DNA from: Hyphomonas sp. L-53-1-40
GTDB lineage: Bacteria > Pseudomonadota > Alphaproteobacteria > Caulobacterales > Hyphomonadaceae
Reading direction: 5' to 3'
Length of the DNA: 64,000 bases
Assembly (NCBI RefSeq): GCF_000682775.1
Contig: NZ_AWFI01000015.1
Location: forward strand, 186,001-250,000
A model generated the notes under the pieces. It saw nothing but the letters and a program-made list of their open reading frames with translations. It was not told the DNA's origin and did not search any database. Positions 27,778-35,668 of this stretch are shown here, piece after piece (position 1 is the first letter of the stretch; each line of letters starts with the position of its first letter). The position numbers and the translations under genes are program-made.

Positions 27778-29214
27778 ATGAATCGGATTGTCCTGTTTGT
27801 CGTAATCTTGCTGCTGTTTGCAGTGGCGGCTTCTTTTGCCTGGTGGGCATTGTCACTGCCAGGTGCGGTGACTGTTCCCTATGGCGAGCAGGAGATCTCA
27901 ATCCAGTCGGGTCTGGCCGCGTTCCTTATGCTGTTGCTCGGCGGCGTGATCGCCTTTGCCTGGTGGATCCTGAGTGGCCTGTTCATTCTGCCCGGAAAGA
28001 TCGGAAAATCTCGCCAGGTATCGCGCACGCGCAAGGCTAATGCCGCGCTGACAGAAGGTTTGCTGGCTGCCGAAGCGGGCGATGCCAATACCGCGCTGAA
28101 ACTGGCTCGAAAAGCCGGGAAGCATGCGGACGACGAACGATTGCAATTGCTGCTTGAAGCCCGCGCCGCCGAAGCCAATGACGACTGGGCTGGCGCTGAG
28201 CGCGCTTGGGGCCAGTTGACACGCTTGCCGGGCGGGCAGCTGGCGGGCCTGCGCGGATCAGCATCGGCTGCGGCTGAGCGCGGTGACCAGCAGACGGCGG
28301 AGTCCCGGGCGCGAGAAGCGCTGGGGATCAAATCCTCGGCCGATTGGCCGTTCAACTCGTTGTTCGATTTGCAGGTCGCGCGAGGTGAGTGGACCAAGGC
28401 GCTGGAAACGCTTTCGATCGGTGAGAAGCGCGGTCTCATCAAGGGCGACAGTTTACGCCGCCGCCGGGCCGTATTGCACACGGCGCGAGCCGCTGGCTTG
28501 CCGCATGACCGCAAACTGGAAGCCCAGAAAGAACTCGCCGAGGCCATGCGGTCTGCGCCGGCATTCTCTCCTGCAGCTTGGCACGGCGCACGCCAGCTGA
28601 TGACCGATGGCAAGGCAAAATTAGCGCAAAGCGTGCTGGAAACGGGCTGGAAGGCGCGGCCACATCCGGCGTTGGCACAATTGTCTCGTCGCCTTGTTCC
28701 TCAGGACACACCGGAGAATGTTTCAGCGCGCCTCAGGGCCCTGATTAATACGAACCCCACTCATCGCGAAAGCCGTATCCTGGAGGCCGAGCTGGCCATG
28801 GATTCGGCCGACTGGACAGGTGCGATCAAGGCGCTTGCTTTGCTTGTCGAGGAGAATCCGACAGCACGGCTTTGCTTGCTGATGGAGCGTGCCTTGAAAG
28901 GCTATGGTGATACGTCTGAAGCTGAGCGTTGGGGCCGTATGGCCGTTTCCGCGTCGCGTGAGCCTGATTGGTCGGACCTGGATCCGAAAGGCATGGCGTT
29001 TGACTTCTCGCAGCGCAATTGGAGTCGGCTGGTCTACACATTTGGCGATGTCGGAGACCTTGTCCATCCACGTTATGAATCCTTCGGGCGCGAGCTTGAG
29101 GCCGGCCGGGTCATGGCGCTGCCGTCACCCGACGAGGAGGATGATCTCGCCACTGCCACTGCGCCGAGCGAACCCCGCATGCCACCGCTGGATTATGTCT
29201 CGGATGACGACTAG
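27778..29214 (+). CDS. hemY: HemY-like inner-membrane TPR protein
   Basis: A 478-residue protein with two N-terminal membrane helices (about 4-26 and 43-67) framing the periplasmic loop GAVTVPYGEQEISIQSG, then TPR-like helical repeats (ALTEGLLAAEAGDANTALKL and further). This is the HemY N-terminal family found beside hemCD in proteobacteria; its exact role in haem synthesis is unproven and it is unrelated to the Gram-positive oxidase of the same name. A C-terminal acidic tail ends DYVSDDD. It starts 6 bases after the Mic60-like gene and is the last gene of the cluster. Confidence 0.9.
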   Translation: MNRIVLFVVILLLFAVAASFAWWALSLPGAVTVPYGEQEISIQSGLAAFLMLLLGGVIAFAWWILSGLFILPGKIGKSRQVSRTRKANAALTEGLLAAEAGDANTALKLARKAGKHADDERLQLLLEARAAEANDDWAGAERAWGQLTRLPGGQLAGLRGSASAAAERGDQQTAESRAREALGIKSSADWPFNSLFDLQVARGEWTKALETLSIGEKRGLIKGDSLRRRRAVLHTARAAGLPHDRKLEAQKELAEAMRSAPAFSPAAWHGARQLMTDGKAKLAQSVLETGWKARPHPALAQLSRRLVPQDTPENVSARLRALINTNPTHRESRILEAELAMDSADWTGAIKALALLVEENPTARLCLLMERALKGYGDTSEAERWGRMAVSASREPDWSDLDPKGMAFDFSQRNWSRLVYTFGDVGDLVHPRYESFGRELEAGRVMALPSPDEEDDLATATAPSEPRMPPLDYVSDDD

Positions 29215-29257
29215 GCTTGGCGACTGCGGCTGCTGGCTCGCCACGTACAAAAGCATC

Positions 29258-29286
29258 TTGCGAAAATAGGCCTCTGTCGGTATGAC
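29258..29286 (+). promoter_or_regulatory. Predicted promoter of tRNA-Thr
   Basis: TTGCGA (29258-29263), a 17-base spacer and TATGAC (29281-29286) lie 21 bases before the mature 5' end of the tRNA. Good spacing and close to the sigma-70 consensus. Confidence 0.5.
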
Positions 29287-29307
29287 GCGGGGCTCATCAG
29301 TGGATTT

Positions 29308-29383
29308 GCCGCTATAGCTCAGCTGGTAGAGCATCGCATTCGTAATGCGGGGGTCAGGTGTTCAAGTCACCTTAGCGGCACCA
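29308..29383 (+). tRNA. tRNA-Thr (anticodon CGT)
   Basis: A complete 76-base cloverleaf. The acceptor stem GCCGCTA pairs with TAGCGGC. The D-arm is GCTC/GAGC. The anticodon stem TCGCA/TGCGG has loop TTCGTAA (anticodon CGT, reading ACG). The variable loop is GGGTC and the T-arm AGGTG/CACCT has loop TTCAAGT. Discriminator A and an encoded 3' CCA follow. The T-loop TTCAAGT is normal. It stands between the HemY-like gene and the convergent DUF4130-UdgX gene. Confidence 0.97.
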
Positions 29384-29408
29384 TTTTCTTTCCGACAATC
29401 CATTGCCT

Positions 29409-30878
29409 TCAGGCGTTTGTCCGATGCGCAGTCCCCTCCAGAAACGCGCGCGCTGCTGATAGGTCCTGCGCGAAGCGCTGACGTTCAGTTCGGGCGCGGT
29501 CCGGGTCTGGCAAGCGGAGCAGATAGGCTGGGTGGACCGTAACAAGCACAGATGCCGCGCCGGGCTGGGGCAGGATCTTGCCGCGCATATCCGACACCTT
29601 GATCGAGTGGCCCAGCACGCCGCGCGCCGCGCTTGCCCCCAGCGCAATGATCAGGTCCGGCTGAACATGCCGGCGTTCCAGGTCGAGCCACCAGCGGCAG
29701 GTGTCGATCTCTCCCGCATTGGGTCTTTGATGCATGCGCCGTTTGCCGCGCGGCTGGAATTTGAAATGCTTCACCGCATTGGTAACATATGCCTCATTCC
29801 GGTTCAGCCCGGCGTCGACCAGCACCCGGTCCAGCAACTGTCCGGCAGGTCCAACGAAGGGGCGGCCGGAAATATCTTCCTGATCTCCAGGCTGTTCACC
29901 GACAATCATCAGTCGCGCATTGGTCGGTCCTTCGCCAGGTACTGACTGAGACGCGTCCTTGTAGAGTGGGCACCGCGTGCACGCCGATAGCGCTTTTCTT
30001 GTTTCGGGCAATGTCTGAGGCGTCGGGGCAGGGGTGGCCTTTCCGATCCGCCGGCGGGTCAGGACTTCGGCCAGCGGGTTCGGCGCGCGCTCGGGTTGAA
30101 GCTGCATGGATTTCGCCCTTTCTGATGCGGTCGCAATCAGGTTCGGGATGAGGTCGGCTTCAGGCAGGTTCTTCCAGTATTTGCGAGGCATCTCCGAAGT
30201 CATCGCAGTCACTTTCAGGCGCGCTGGATTGAAGATCGATTTGAAATAGGTACGCCACTGGTCCTCAACCGCATCAGCCGGAGTTACATCGGACTTGCTT
30301 CCCCCCTCGGCGTAGCGAAGCATTGTGCCATCCCATGCGGCGGACATGGACGGTGTGACGATGATCCAGTCCATGTTGGGAAACCGACGTTGGAAGAAAG
30401 GTGCGCTGAGTTCAAGTGTCCGATGAGTGGGTTCGAACCAGGCTGCAAACTCTTGCCGACCGGCGGCCCCCGCATTTACCTGTCTGAACCGAACAAAGGC
30501 GTGGGTCTTATGAACATCCCGCCGGATCGCCTTGTCACAATCTTCCAGCCATTTCACATCCGTTTCCGTAATACGGCTGAGATAGGCACCATCCTGCTGG
30601 AGTCGCCACAGGATCCTGTAGAGCCGGATGAACCGGCTGGTGTCGGTGTGACAGACGACGCGTCTGGCGCGGTCAATAAACAGTTTCGGAACACGAGGTC
30701 CCGAAGACGACGGCGGAGCGGGGTGCGGCTGGTAAGCGGGTGTTGCAAACAGTGTTCCAGCGTCACCTTCAATGTGCCACTCGACTTCGTCCGGTTTGAC
30801 GCCTTCGGCCAGTAGATGTCGGGACAATCTGCGCCAACCGTCAAAGTCTGTTGGAGACTGCAATTCGACAGTGATCAT
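29409..30878 (-). CDS. DUF4130 - UdgX family uracil-DNA glycosylase fusion
   Basis: A 489-residue two-domain protein. Residues 1-255 are a DUF4130 domain of unknown activity (FIDRARRVVCHTDTSRFIRL, DVHKTHAFVRFR, DWIIVTPSMSAAWDG). Residues 285-489 are a family-4-like uracil-DNA glycosylase with Fe-S cysteines (CTRC at 300/303 and Cys394), the GEQPGDQED active-site loop (327-335), the UdgX-specific KRRMH loop with His383, and VTVHPAYLL. In Mycobacterium UdgX the equivalent histidine becomes covalently linked to the abasic sugar, giving a tight uracil-DNA adduct. The ATG overlaps the radical SAM stop (ATGA), so the pair is co-translated. Confidence 0.9.
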   Translation of the reverse strand: MITVELQSPTDFDGWRRLSRHLLAEGVKPDEVEWHIEGDAGTLFATPAYQPHPAPPSSSGPRVPKLFIDRARRVVCHTDTSRFIRLYRILWRLQQDGAYLSRITETDVKWLEDCDKAIRRDVHKTHAFVRFRQVNAGAAGRQEFAAWFEPTHRTLELSAPFFQRRFPNMDWIIVTPSMSAAWDGTMLRYAEGGSKSDVTPADAVEDQWRTYFKSIFNPARLKVTAMTSEMPRKYWKNLPEADLIPNLIATASERAKSMQLQPERAPNPLAEVLTRRRIGKATPAPTPQTLPETRKALSACTRCPLYKDASQSVPGEGPTNARLMIVGEQPGDQEDISGRPFVGPAGQLLDRVLVDAGLNRNEAYVTNAVKHFKFQPRGKRRMHQRPNAGEIDTCRWWLDLERRHVQPDLIIALGASAARGVLGHSIKVSDMRGKILPQPGAASVLVTVHPAYLLRLPDPDRARTERQRFAQDLSAARAFLEGTAHRTNA

Positions 30879-32125
30879 GAAAAAAGGTCCAACTGTCTTG
30901 GCCGCGAAACAAAGCGATCTCTCAAGCCAAGGGAATCGGTCAGATGGCCCGGAGTCCAGTTCGCGGCTGTGATAAATGGCCGAATATTTTTCAGACTACG
31001 TACGATCTTTCCGAGGTCTGTCAGCGTCAATCGTGTGTGCCGTCTCGCTTGAACGATGCGCTTGGCGGACGCCGGACCGAGCCCGGGTATCCGCAATAGT
31101 TCTCCGTAGGAGGCCTTGTTGATATCCATTGGGAACAACCCTCGGTTCTTCAATGCCCAAGAGAGTTTCGGATCGATTTCCAAGTCCAGCATGCCGTTCT
31201 CGGCGACCGACGTGATCTCTGCGGTCGAGAAGCCATAGAAGCGAAACATCCAGTCAGCCTGGTACAGGCGGTGTTCCCGGATCAGGGGAGGGCGGACAGG
31301 GGGAAGGTCGGCACTGGCATCCGGCACCGGACTGTAGGCGGAGTAATAGACCCGTTTGAGGCCGTAGCCGGCATAGAGCTTGGACGAGGACTGCAGGATG
31401 TCTGCATCGCTCGAGGAGTCGGCACCCACGATCATCTGGGTCGACTGCCCGCCAGGAGCAAATGAAGGGGCTTTGGCCCGTTTCAAAATGCGGCTGGAAC
31501 TCGCATCCTTCACATTGTCTATTTCATGGCGGATGTCAGCCATTGCCTTTCGGATGGTCTGGCCACTCTTTTCTGGAGCGTAATGGGTCAGTCCTTGCTC
31601 TGAAGGAAGTTCGACATTCACCGACAGTCGGTCGGCATGCAGGCCTGCAAGCCGGATCAGCTCCGGGTCAGCCTCGGCGATCGTTTTCAGGTGGATGTAT
31701 CCGCGGAATCCGTGGTCTTGGCGCAGGCTGCGGGCCACTTCCAGCAGCTGCTCCATTGTGTAATTCGGGGACTGGATGATGCCGGACGAAAGGAAGAGGC
31801 CTTCGATATAGTTTCGCTTGTAGAAGTCGAGCGTTAGCTTGACGACCTCGTCCACCGAGAAGCGTTCGCGCCGCACGTTTGAAGATGACCTGTTGATGCA
31901 ATAGCGGCAGTCGAAAATGCAGAAATTGGTCAGCAGCACTTTCAGAAGTGAGATACACCGCCCATCCGGCGCGTAGGAATGGCAAATCCCCATACCTTCG
32001 GTGGATCCGATTCCGGCTGTGCCCAGTGCATTGCGTTTCTTGGACCCTGAGGACGCGCAAGATGCGTCGTATTTCGCAGCGTCCGCAAGAATCTCCAATT
32101 TCTGTATGATTGTTCGCCGTGCCAT
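30875..32125 (-). CDS. Radical SAM protein linked to UdgX (putative DNA modification/repair)
   Basis: A 416-residue radical SAM enzyme with the [4Fe-4S] motif CIFDCRYC (Cys69, Cys73, Cys76; CX3CX2C). A C-terminal helix-hairpin-helix (LLRIPGLGPASAKRIVQARR) suggests DNA binding. It matches the radical SAM family recurrently paired with the DUF4130-UDG protein; no reaction has been shown for it. The start at 32125 is preceded by GGAGAG; an upstream in-frame extension of 16 codons is not supported. The C-terminal tail ends RQLDLFS. Confidence 0.9.
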   Translation of the reverse strand: MARRTIIQKLEILADAAKYDASCASSGSKKRNALGTAGIGSTEGMGICHSYAPDGRCISLLKVLLTNFCIFDCRYCINRSSSNVRRERFSVDEVVKLTLDFYKRNYIEGLFLSSGIIQSPNYTMEQLLEVARSLRQDHGFRGYIHLKTIAEADPELIRLAGLHADRLSVNVELPSEQGLTHYAPEKSGQTIRKAMADIRHEIDNVKDASSSRILKRAKAPSFAPGGQSTQMIVGADSSSDADILQSSSKLYAGYGLKRVYYSAYSPVPDASADLPPVRPPLIREHRLYQADWMFRFYGFSTAEITSVAENGMLDLEIDPKLSWALKNRGLFPMDINKASYGELLRIPGLGPASAKRIVQARRHTRLTLTDLGKIVRSLKNIRPFITAANWTPGHLTDSLGLRDRFVSRPRQLDLFS

Positions 32126-32186
32126 GATCTGCTCTCCAGAATTAGAACATACCACGAACAAATGTCGTCGCATTAACTCATATCAG

Positions 32187-32756
32187 TTACTCTGCAGAGC
32201 GCCCCATATCCGCATTCTCTGGTGAGCCGAGCACATAGTCAGCCTCTGCTACATAACGGCTTGGTCCATTACCCATATGGCTGGAATAGAGGTGAAAGCC
32301 TTCGGCCCAGAAAGGGCCGCCGCGATAGTCATTGTTGCGTTCAACCCAAGCCGTTGCCTCGTCCAATAGGGTGCCGTGCAGATATGCCAGAGTAACATGC
32401 GGTGTGAACGGGCGCCGGTCGGGTTGAAGGCCAAGGCGCCGTGCGGCCCGCTCGCATTGTGCGGACAAGGCGCGCAAGGAATCACACTCCCGGACGCGTG
32501 CCCAAACGGCAGTTGGCTCGCGGCGGCCAAACCATCCCATGCCCTCCAGAGAAAGTTCGAAAGGCGCACAGCAAATTTCGGCCAGCAATTCGTCCAGGTC
32601 TCGTGCGCTGGCATGCGAGACATCCCCAAAGAAGCGGAGCGTGATGTGAAAATTGCGGGGCGGGCGCCAACTGGCGCCTGACAGGCTTGTCTGGCGTTCA
32701 ACCAAGCCGGCGTGGATCTCATCTGGAATGGGAAGGGCAGCGAACAAGCGATACAT
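32187..32756 (-). CDS. thpR: RNA 2',3'-cyclic phosphodiesterase (2H family)
   Basis: A 189-residue two-histidine phosphoesterase. Both HxT motifs are present: NFHITLRFFG at about residue 37 and TPHVTLAYL at about 121. The N-terminus MYRLFAALPIPDEI is typical of the ThpR/LigT family, which opens 2',3'-cyclic phosphates to 2'-phosphates. The start at 32756 gives the family N-terminus; no strong ribosome site is visible. It lies 61 bases upstream of the radical SAM gene on the same strand and may be co-transcribed with it. Confidence 0.88.
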   Translation of the reverse strand: MYRLFAALPIPDEIHAGLVERQTSLSGASWRPPRNFHITLRFFGDVSHASARDLDELLAEICCAPFELSLEGMGWFGRREPTAVWARVRECDSLRALSAQCERAARRLGLQPDRRPFTPHVTLAYLHGTLLDEATAWVERNNDYRGGPFWAEGFHLYSSHMGNGPSRYVAEADYVLGSPENADMGRSAE

Positions 32757-32838
32757 GTATCTGTTGAACAGGTTTCCGTCGCAAAAGAAAACCCGGCGCA
32801 ATGGCCGGGTCTCCAGAAACTCTATGCACCAGCGTGTA

Positions 32839-33171
32839 TTAGCCGGCGAGCGCTTCGAGCTTTCCAAACTGTTCTGCCAACAAATAGTAGAACGTCACGC
32901 GCGACTTGGAGCCACCTTCGGCGCTCATCTGGTCGCAAACTGCCTTGATGGCCGCGTCCAGCTCGCTTTGAGTGTGCGGCAGACCCAGCTTGCCGCGGCA
33001 CCATTTCTCGCGAATGCGATCGAGTTCAACAGAATCGCTGCAGGCGACAATGGAGCTGTCCCGATTGCGTAAGGCAATCCCCAGTCGTCCCACGATCTTT
33101 TCTGCTGCGGCCTGATTGTAGCCTTTCGCATATTTCTTGATGTTTTCGGCATATTCAGATGCGTCTGCCAT
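32839..33171 (-). CDS. DUF2853 family protein
   Basis: A 110-residue, all-helical soluble protein (MADASEYAENIKKYAKGY; RIREKWCRGKLGL; KSRVTFYYLLAEQFGKL). It matches the small DUF2853 family, whose members have known folds but no established function. The start at 33171 follows AAGGGGAC and excludes a weaker start ten codons upstream. It is 82 bases upstream of thpR on the same strand. Confidence 0.8.
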   Translation of the reverse strand: MADASEYAENIKKYAKGYNQAAAEKIVGRLGIALRNRDSSIVACSDSVELDRIREKWCRGKLGLPHTQSELDAAIKAVCDQMSAEGGSKSRVTFYYLLAEQFGKLEALAG

Positions 33172-33526
33172 GTTTGTCCCCTTCATTCTTGGCGTCCCCA
33201 CTGTTGGAATTACGCCAGAACACGAAAATTAACCTTGGGTAATTTCAAGTCAATCCATAAGACCTGCCTGATTGCAGCAGGAAATGGCCTGATCATTCCC
33301 CCAAATGAGCTTTCAAGACAACAGATCGTGCCGGAGGTTAGAATTCATGGCAGGTTCTGCCAATTCAACATGTGCCAGACCGCTGATTGACCGTGGGTAT
33401 AGCAAACGGAGGCCGGTCGCCTTTACCGCCGGTTTAACTTGCTAAAACTAACTGTCAGCACCATATTCCAGATCAGTTTGGCAGGTCATGAATCCCTGCC
33501 TTTCAACCAGAAAGGGTATCATACCT
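33172..33526. other. 355-base intergenic region with a hairpin
   Basis: Divergent gap between DUF2853 and the Bax-inhibitor-like gene; no coding frame with support. It holds an imperfect inverted repeat at 33341-33366: GAATT, a 3-base bulge, GGCAG, a GTT loop, CTGCC and AATTC. It presumably also holds the promoters of both flanking genes, none of which is clear enough to call. Confidence 0.5.
33341..33366. repeat. Inverted repeat in the gap upstream of the BI-1-like gene
   Basis: GAATT (33341-33345) and GGCAG (33349-33353) pair with CTGCC (33357-33361) and AATTC (33362-33366) around a 3-base loop with a 3-base bulge on one side. It is not followed by a U-run on either strand. It may be a protein-binding site or an RNA structure in the leader of the plus-strand gene. 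Confidence 0.45.
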
Positions 33527-34273
33527 ATGAATGACTTCAATCGTGCCTATTCGCCGGGGCCATCGGGCCAGACGATGGACATGTCGGTCAATGAAGGTCT
33601 GCGCAGCTTCATGCTGGGCGTCTACAACAAGATGGCGCTTGGCCTGCTGCTGACCGCAGCATTGGCTTATGCCTTTGGCGCGCTGGTGCCGGAAAGCGTC
33701 ACACTGACCCTCCTGACCGGACCAATCGGTCTTGTCATCATGTTTGCTCCATTGGCGATCCTACTTCTGTCAGGCTTCGTCATGAAGAACCCGTCGCCCA
33801 CAGCGGCTAACCTTGTTTATTGGTCGGTCGTCTCTCTGATCGGTATCGGCATGGGCGCTATCGTCTATGTCTATGCACGCCAGCCGGATGGCATGCTGAT
33901 CGTGTCGAAGGCCTTCCTGACAACGGCCATCGCGTTCGGTGGCCTGTCACTTTATGGATATACCACGAAGCGCGACATGTCCGGTTGGGGCGTGTTCCTG
34001 ATCATGGGCGTCGTTGGCATCATCGTCGCGTCGATCCTGAACATGCTGATCTTCCAGTCCAGCATGATGCATATGGTGATCTCGGTGGTCGGCCTTCTGG
34101 TGTTTGCTGGCCTGACCGCATATGACACCCAGCGCCTGAAGAACATGTATTTCCAGATTGCCGGCAATGCGCGGGCCATGGCGGTCGCAACAACCTTTGG
34201 TGCGCTCAGCCTCTATCTGGACTTCGTCAACATGTTCCAGTTCCTGCTGGCCATCATGTCCGGTCGCGACTAG
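33527..34273 (+). CDS. Bax inhibitor-1 / YccA family membrane protein
   Basis: A 248-residue inner-membrane protein with seven predicted helices from about residue 25 to the C-terminus. BI-1 family features include GLRSFMLGVYNKMALGLLLT near the first helix, the glycine-rich MGVVGIIVASILNM, FAGLTAYDTQRLK in helix 6, and ALSLYLDFVNMFQFLL at the end. The Asp of AYDTQ and the Asp of YLDFVNMF correspond to residues linked to pH-sensitive calcium leak in a bacterial homologue. The start at 33527 follows AAAGGG. A strong terminator follows. Confidence 0.92.
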   Translation: MNDFNRAYSPGPSGQTMDMSVNEGLRSFMLGVYNKMALGLLLTAALAYAFGALVPESVTLTLLTGPIGLVIMFAPLAILLLSGFVMKNPSPTAANLVYWSVVSLIGIGMGAIVYVYARQPDGMLIVSKAFLTTAIAFGGLSLYGYTTKRDMSGWGVFLIMGVVGIIVASILNMLIFQSSMMHMVISVVGLLVFAGLTAYDTQRLKNMYFQIAGNARAMAVATTFGALSLYLDFVNMFQFLLAIMSGRD

Positions 34274-34300
34274 CGCCGCCGGTCTGACAGGAGTACACAA

Positions 34301-34328
34301 AGCCCCGCTCTCAAGGCGGGGCTTTTTT
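34301..34328 (+). terminator. Rho-independent terminator after the BI-1-like gene
   Basis: AGCCCCGC (34301-34308) pairs perfectly with GCGGGGCT (34316-34323) around a 7-base loop, followed by a run of T to 34328. It lies 27 bases after the stop codon. A textbook intrinsic terminator. Confidence 0.92.
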
Positions 34329-34354
34329 GTGTGCAGTAGGCGAGGGACGTTATC

Positions 34355-34894
34355 ATGGCCATAGGTCCGACAATCGAGACCGAACGACTACTCCTGCGCC
34401 CGCCACGTGCGGAAGATATCCCTTCGTGGAACGCCTTCCATGCCGATGAAGAGGTGATGCGCCATCTCGGCGGCGTTCAGGGGCCGGAGCTGACTTGGCG
34501 ATCAATATGCACAATGACCGGTGCGTGGACGATTGAGGGCTTCTCCATGTTTTCTGTGATCGAGAAATCGACTGGAGAATGGGTGGGCCGGCTCGGCCCT
34601 TGGAGACCAAACGGCTGGCCGGGTACGGAGATCGGCTGGGGACTCGTGCGGTCGTCCTGGGGCAGGGGATACGCGACCGAAGGCGCGACGGCGGCGATGG
34701 ACTATGCGGTCGATATTCTGGGCTGGAGTGAGGTGATCCATACGATCCTGCCAGAGAACGCAGCCTCTGTTCGCGTAGCCGAGCGTCTGGGTAGCCGCTT
34801 CATGAGAAAACAGGAAACGCCGCCGCCGTTTGAGGGCATGATGTGGGATGTCTACGGCCAGACGGCCGATGAATGGCGGGCCCGCCGCAACTGA
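34355..34894 (+). CDS. GNAT family N-acetyltransferase (RimJ/RimL-like)
   Basis: A 179-residue acetyltransferase. It has the N-terminal TERLLLRPPRAEDIPSW typical of the RimJ/RimL group, EIGWGLVRSSWGRGYATEG as the acetyl-CoA pyrophosphate-binding motif A, and ENAASVRVAERLG as motif B. The substrate may be a protein N-terminus or a small amine. It starts 27 bases after the terminator, so it has its own promoter. Confidence 0.92.
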   Translation: MAIGPTIETERLLLRPPRAEDIPSWNAFHADEEVMRHLGGVQGPELTWRSICTMTGAWTIEGFSMFSVIEKSTGEWVGRLGPWRPNGWPGTEIGWGLVRSSWGRGYATEGATAAMDYAVDILGWSEVIHTILPENAASVRVAERLGSRFMRKQETPPPFEGMMWDVYGQTADEWRARRN

Positions 34895-34993
34895 TAACGA
34901 CCGATCAAGCCTGTGTGAGGTGTGCCGTTTACGCCTCGCCACTGATCCTGCATGCGGGTAAGGCTGGTGCACAGACTTCAGAGGAGACGCCCC

Positions 34994-35596
34994 ATGATCC
35001 GTACGCTTACTCTTGCCTCCGTGCTTGCCATGCTGCCAGCGGCGGCGAACGCTCAGGATGCGGCCGATACAATCACAGCCTCCCCGGATACGACCACCGA
35101 GATGCAAACACCTCAGATTGGTCTGGCGCTTGGTCAATCTGCGCCTTCGGTCAATCTGGTGAGACACACTGGAGAGGCGACGAGCCTGACTGAACTCATG
35201 GGAGAGAAGGGGATTGCGGTTGCCTTCGTGCGTTCTGCGGACTGGTGCCCTTACTGCCAAAAACAGCTGAAGCAGATTGATGATGTATCGGCCAACCTCA
35301 ACGACCTGGGCTGGCCCCTTGTCGCAATTTCGTATGACGATCCCGAGATTCTGTCGAAGTTTGCCCGCAAGAACAGTCTTGGATTTGAACTCCTGTCCGA
35401 TCCCGGTTCGGAAGCTATATCGGCGTTTAATTTGCTGAATGAAGAGATGAAGCCTAGCTCGCGCTATTTCGGCATTCCCCACCCGGCGATCATGTTTATC
35501 AGTACGGATGAGACGGTCCGGGCGGTATTGCGCGAGGAAGGTTACAAGGACCGCCCCTCGCTCGACGTTATCTTGCAGATTGCTGAACAACTTTAG
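34994..35596 (+). CDS. Secreted thioredoxin-fold redoxin (AhpC/TSA-like)
   Basis: A 200-residue protein with a signal peptide (MIRTLTLASVLAMLPAAANA, cleavage before QDA). A redoxin domain (about 45-195) follows, with FVRSADWCPYCQKQL carrying a thioredoxin-like CPYC pair. The expected acidic residue and AISYDDPEI follow, and the cis-proline region is GIPHPAIMFI. It is likely a periplasmic thiol oxidoreductase or peroxiredoxin. The start at 34994 is set by GAGGAG and the signal peptide. The M28 peptidase gene follows 72 bases later. Confidence 0.87.
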   Translation: MIRTLTLASVLAMLPAAANAQDAADTITASPDTTTEMQTPQIGLALGQSAPSVNLVRHTGEATSLTELMGEKGIAVAFVRSADWCPYCQKQLKQIDDVSANLNDLGWPLVAISYDDPEILSKFARKNSLGFELLSDPGSEAISAFNLLNEEMKPSSRYFGIPHPAIMFISTDETVRAVLREEGYKDRPSLDVILQIAEQL

Positions 35597-35668
35597 GCAA
35601 CAGGGCTGTTCACTCTGCCCGAAGGACATGTAGTCTTGTGCTGCATAGATCATTGAAAGGCAAAGCGA

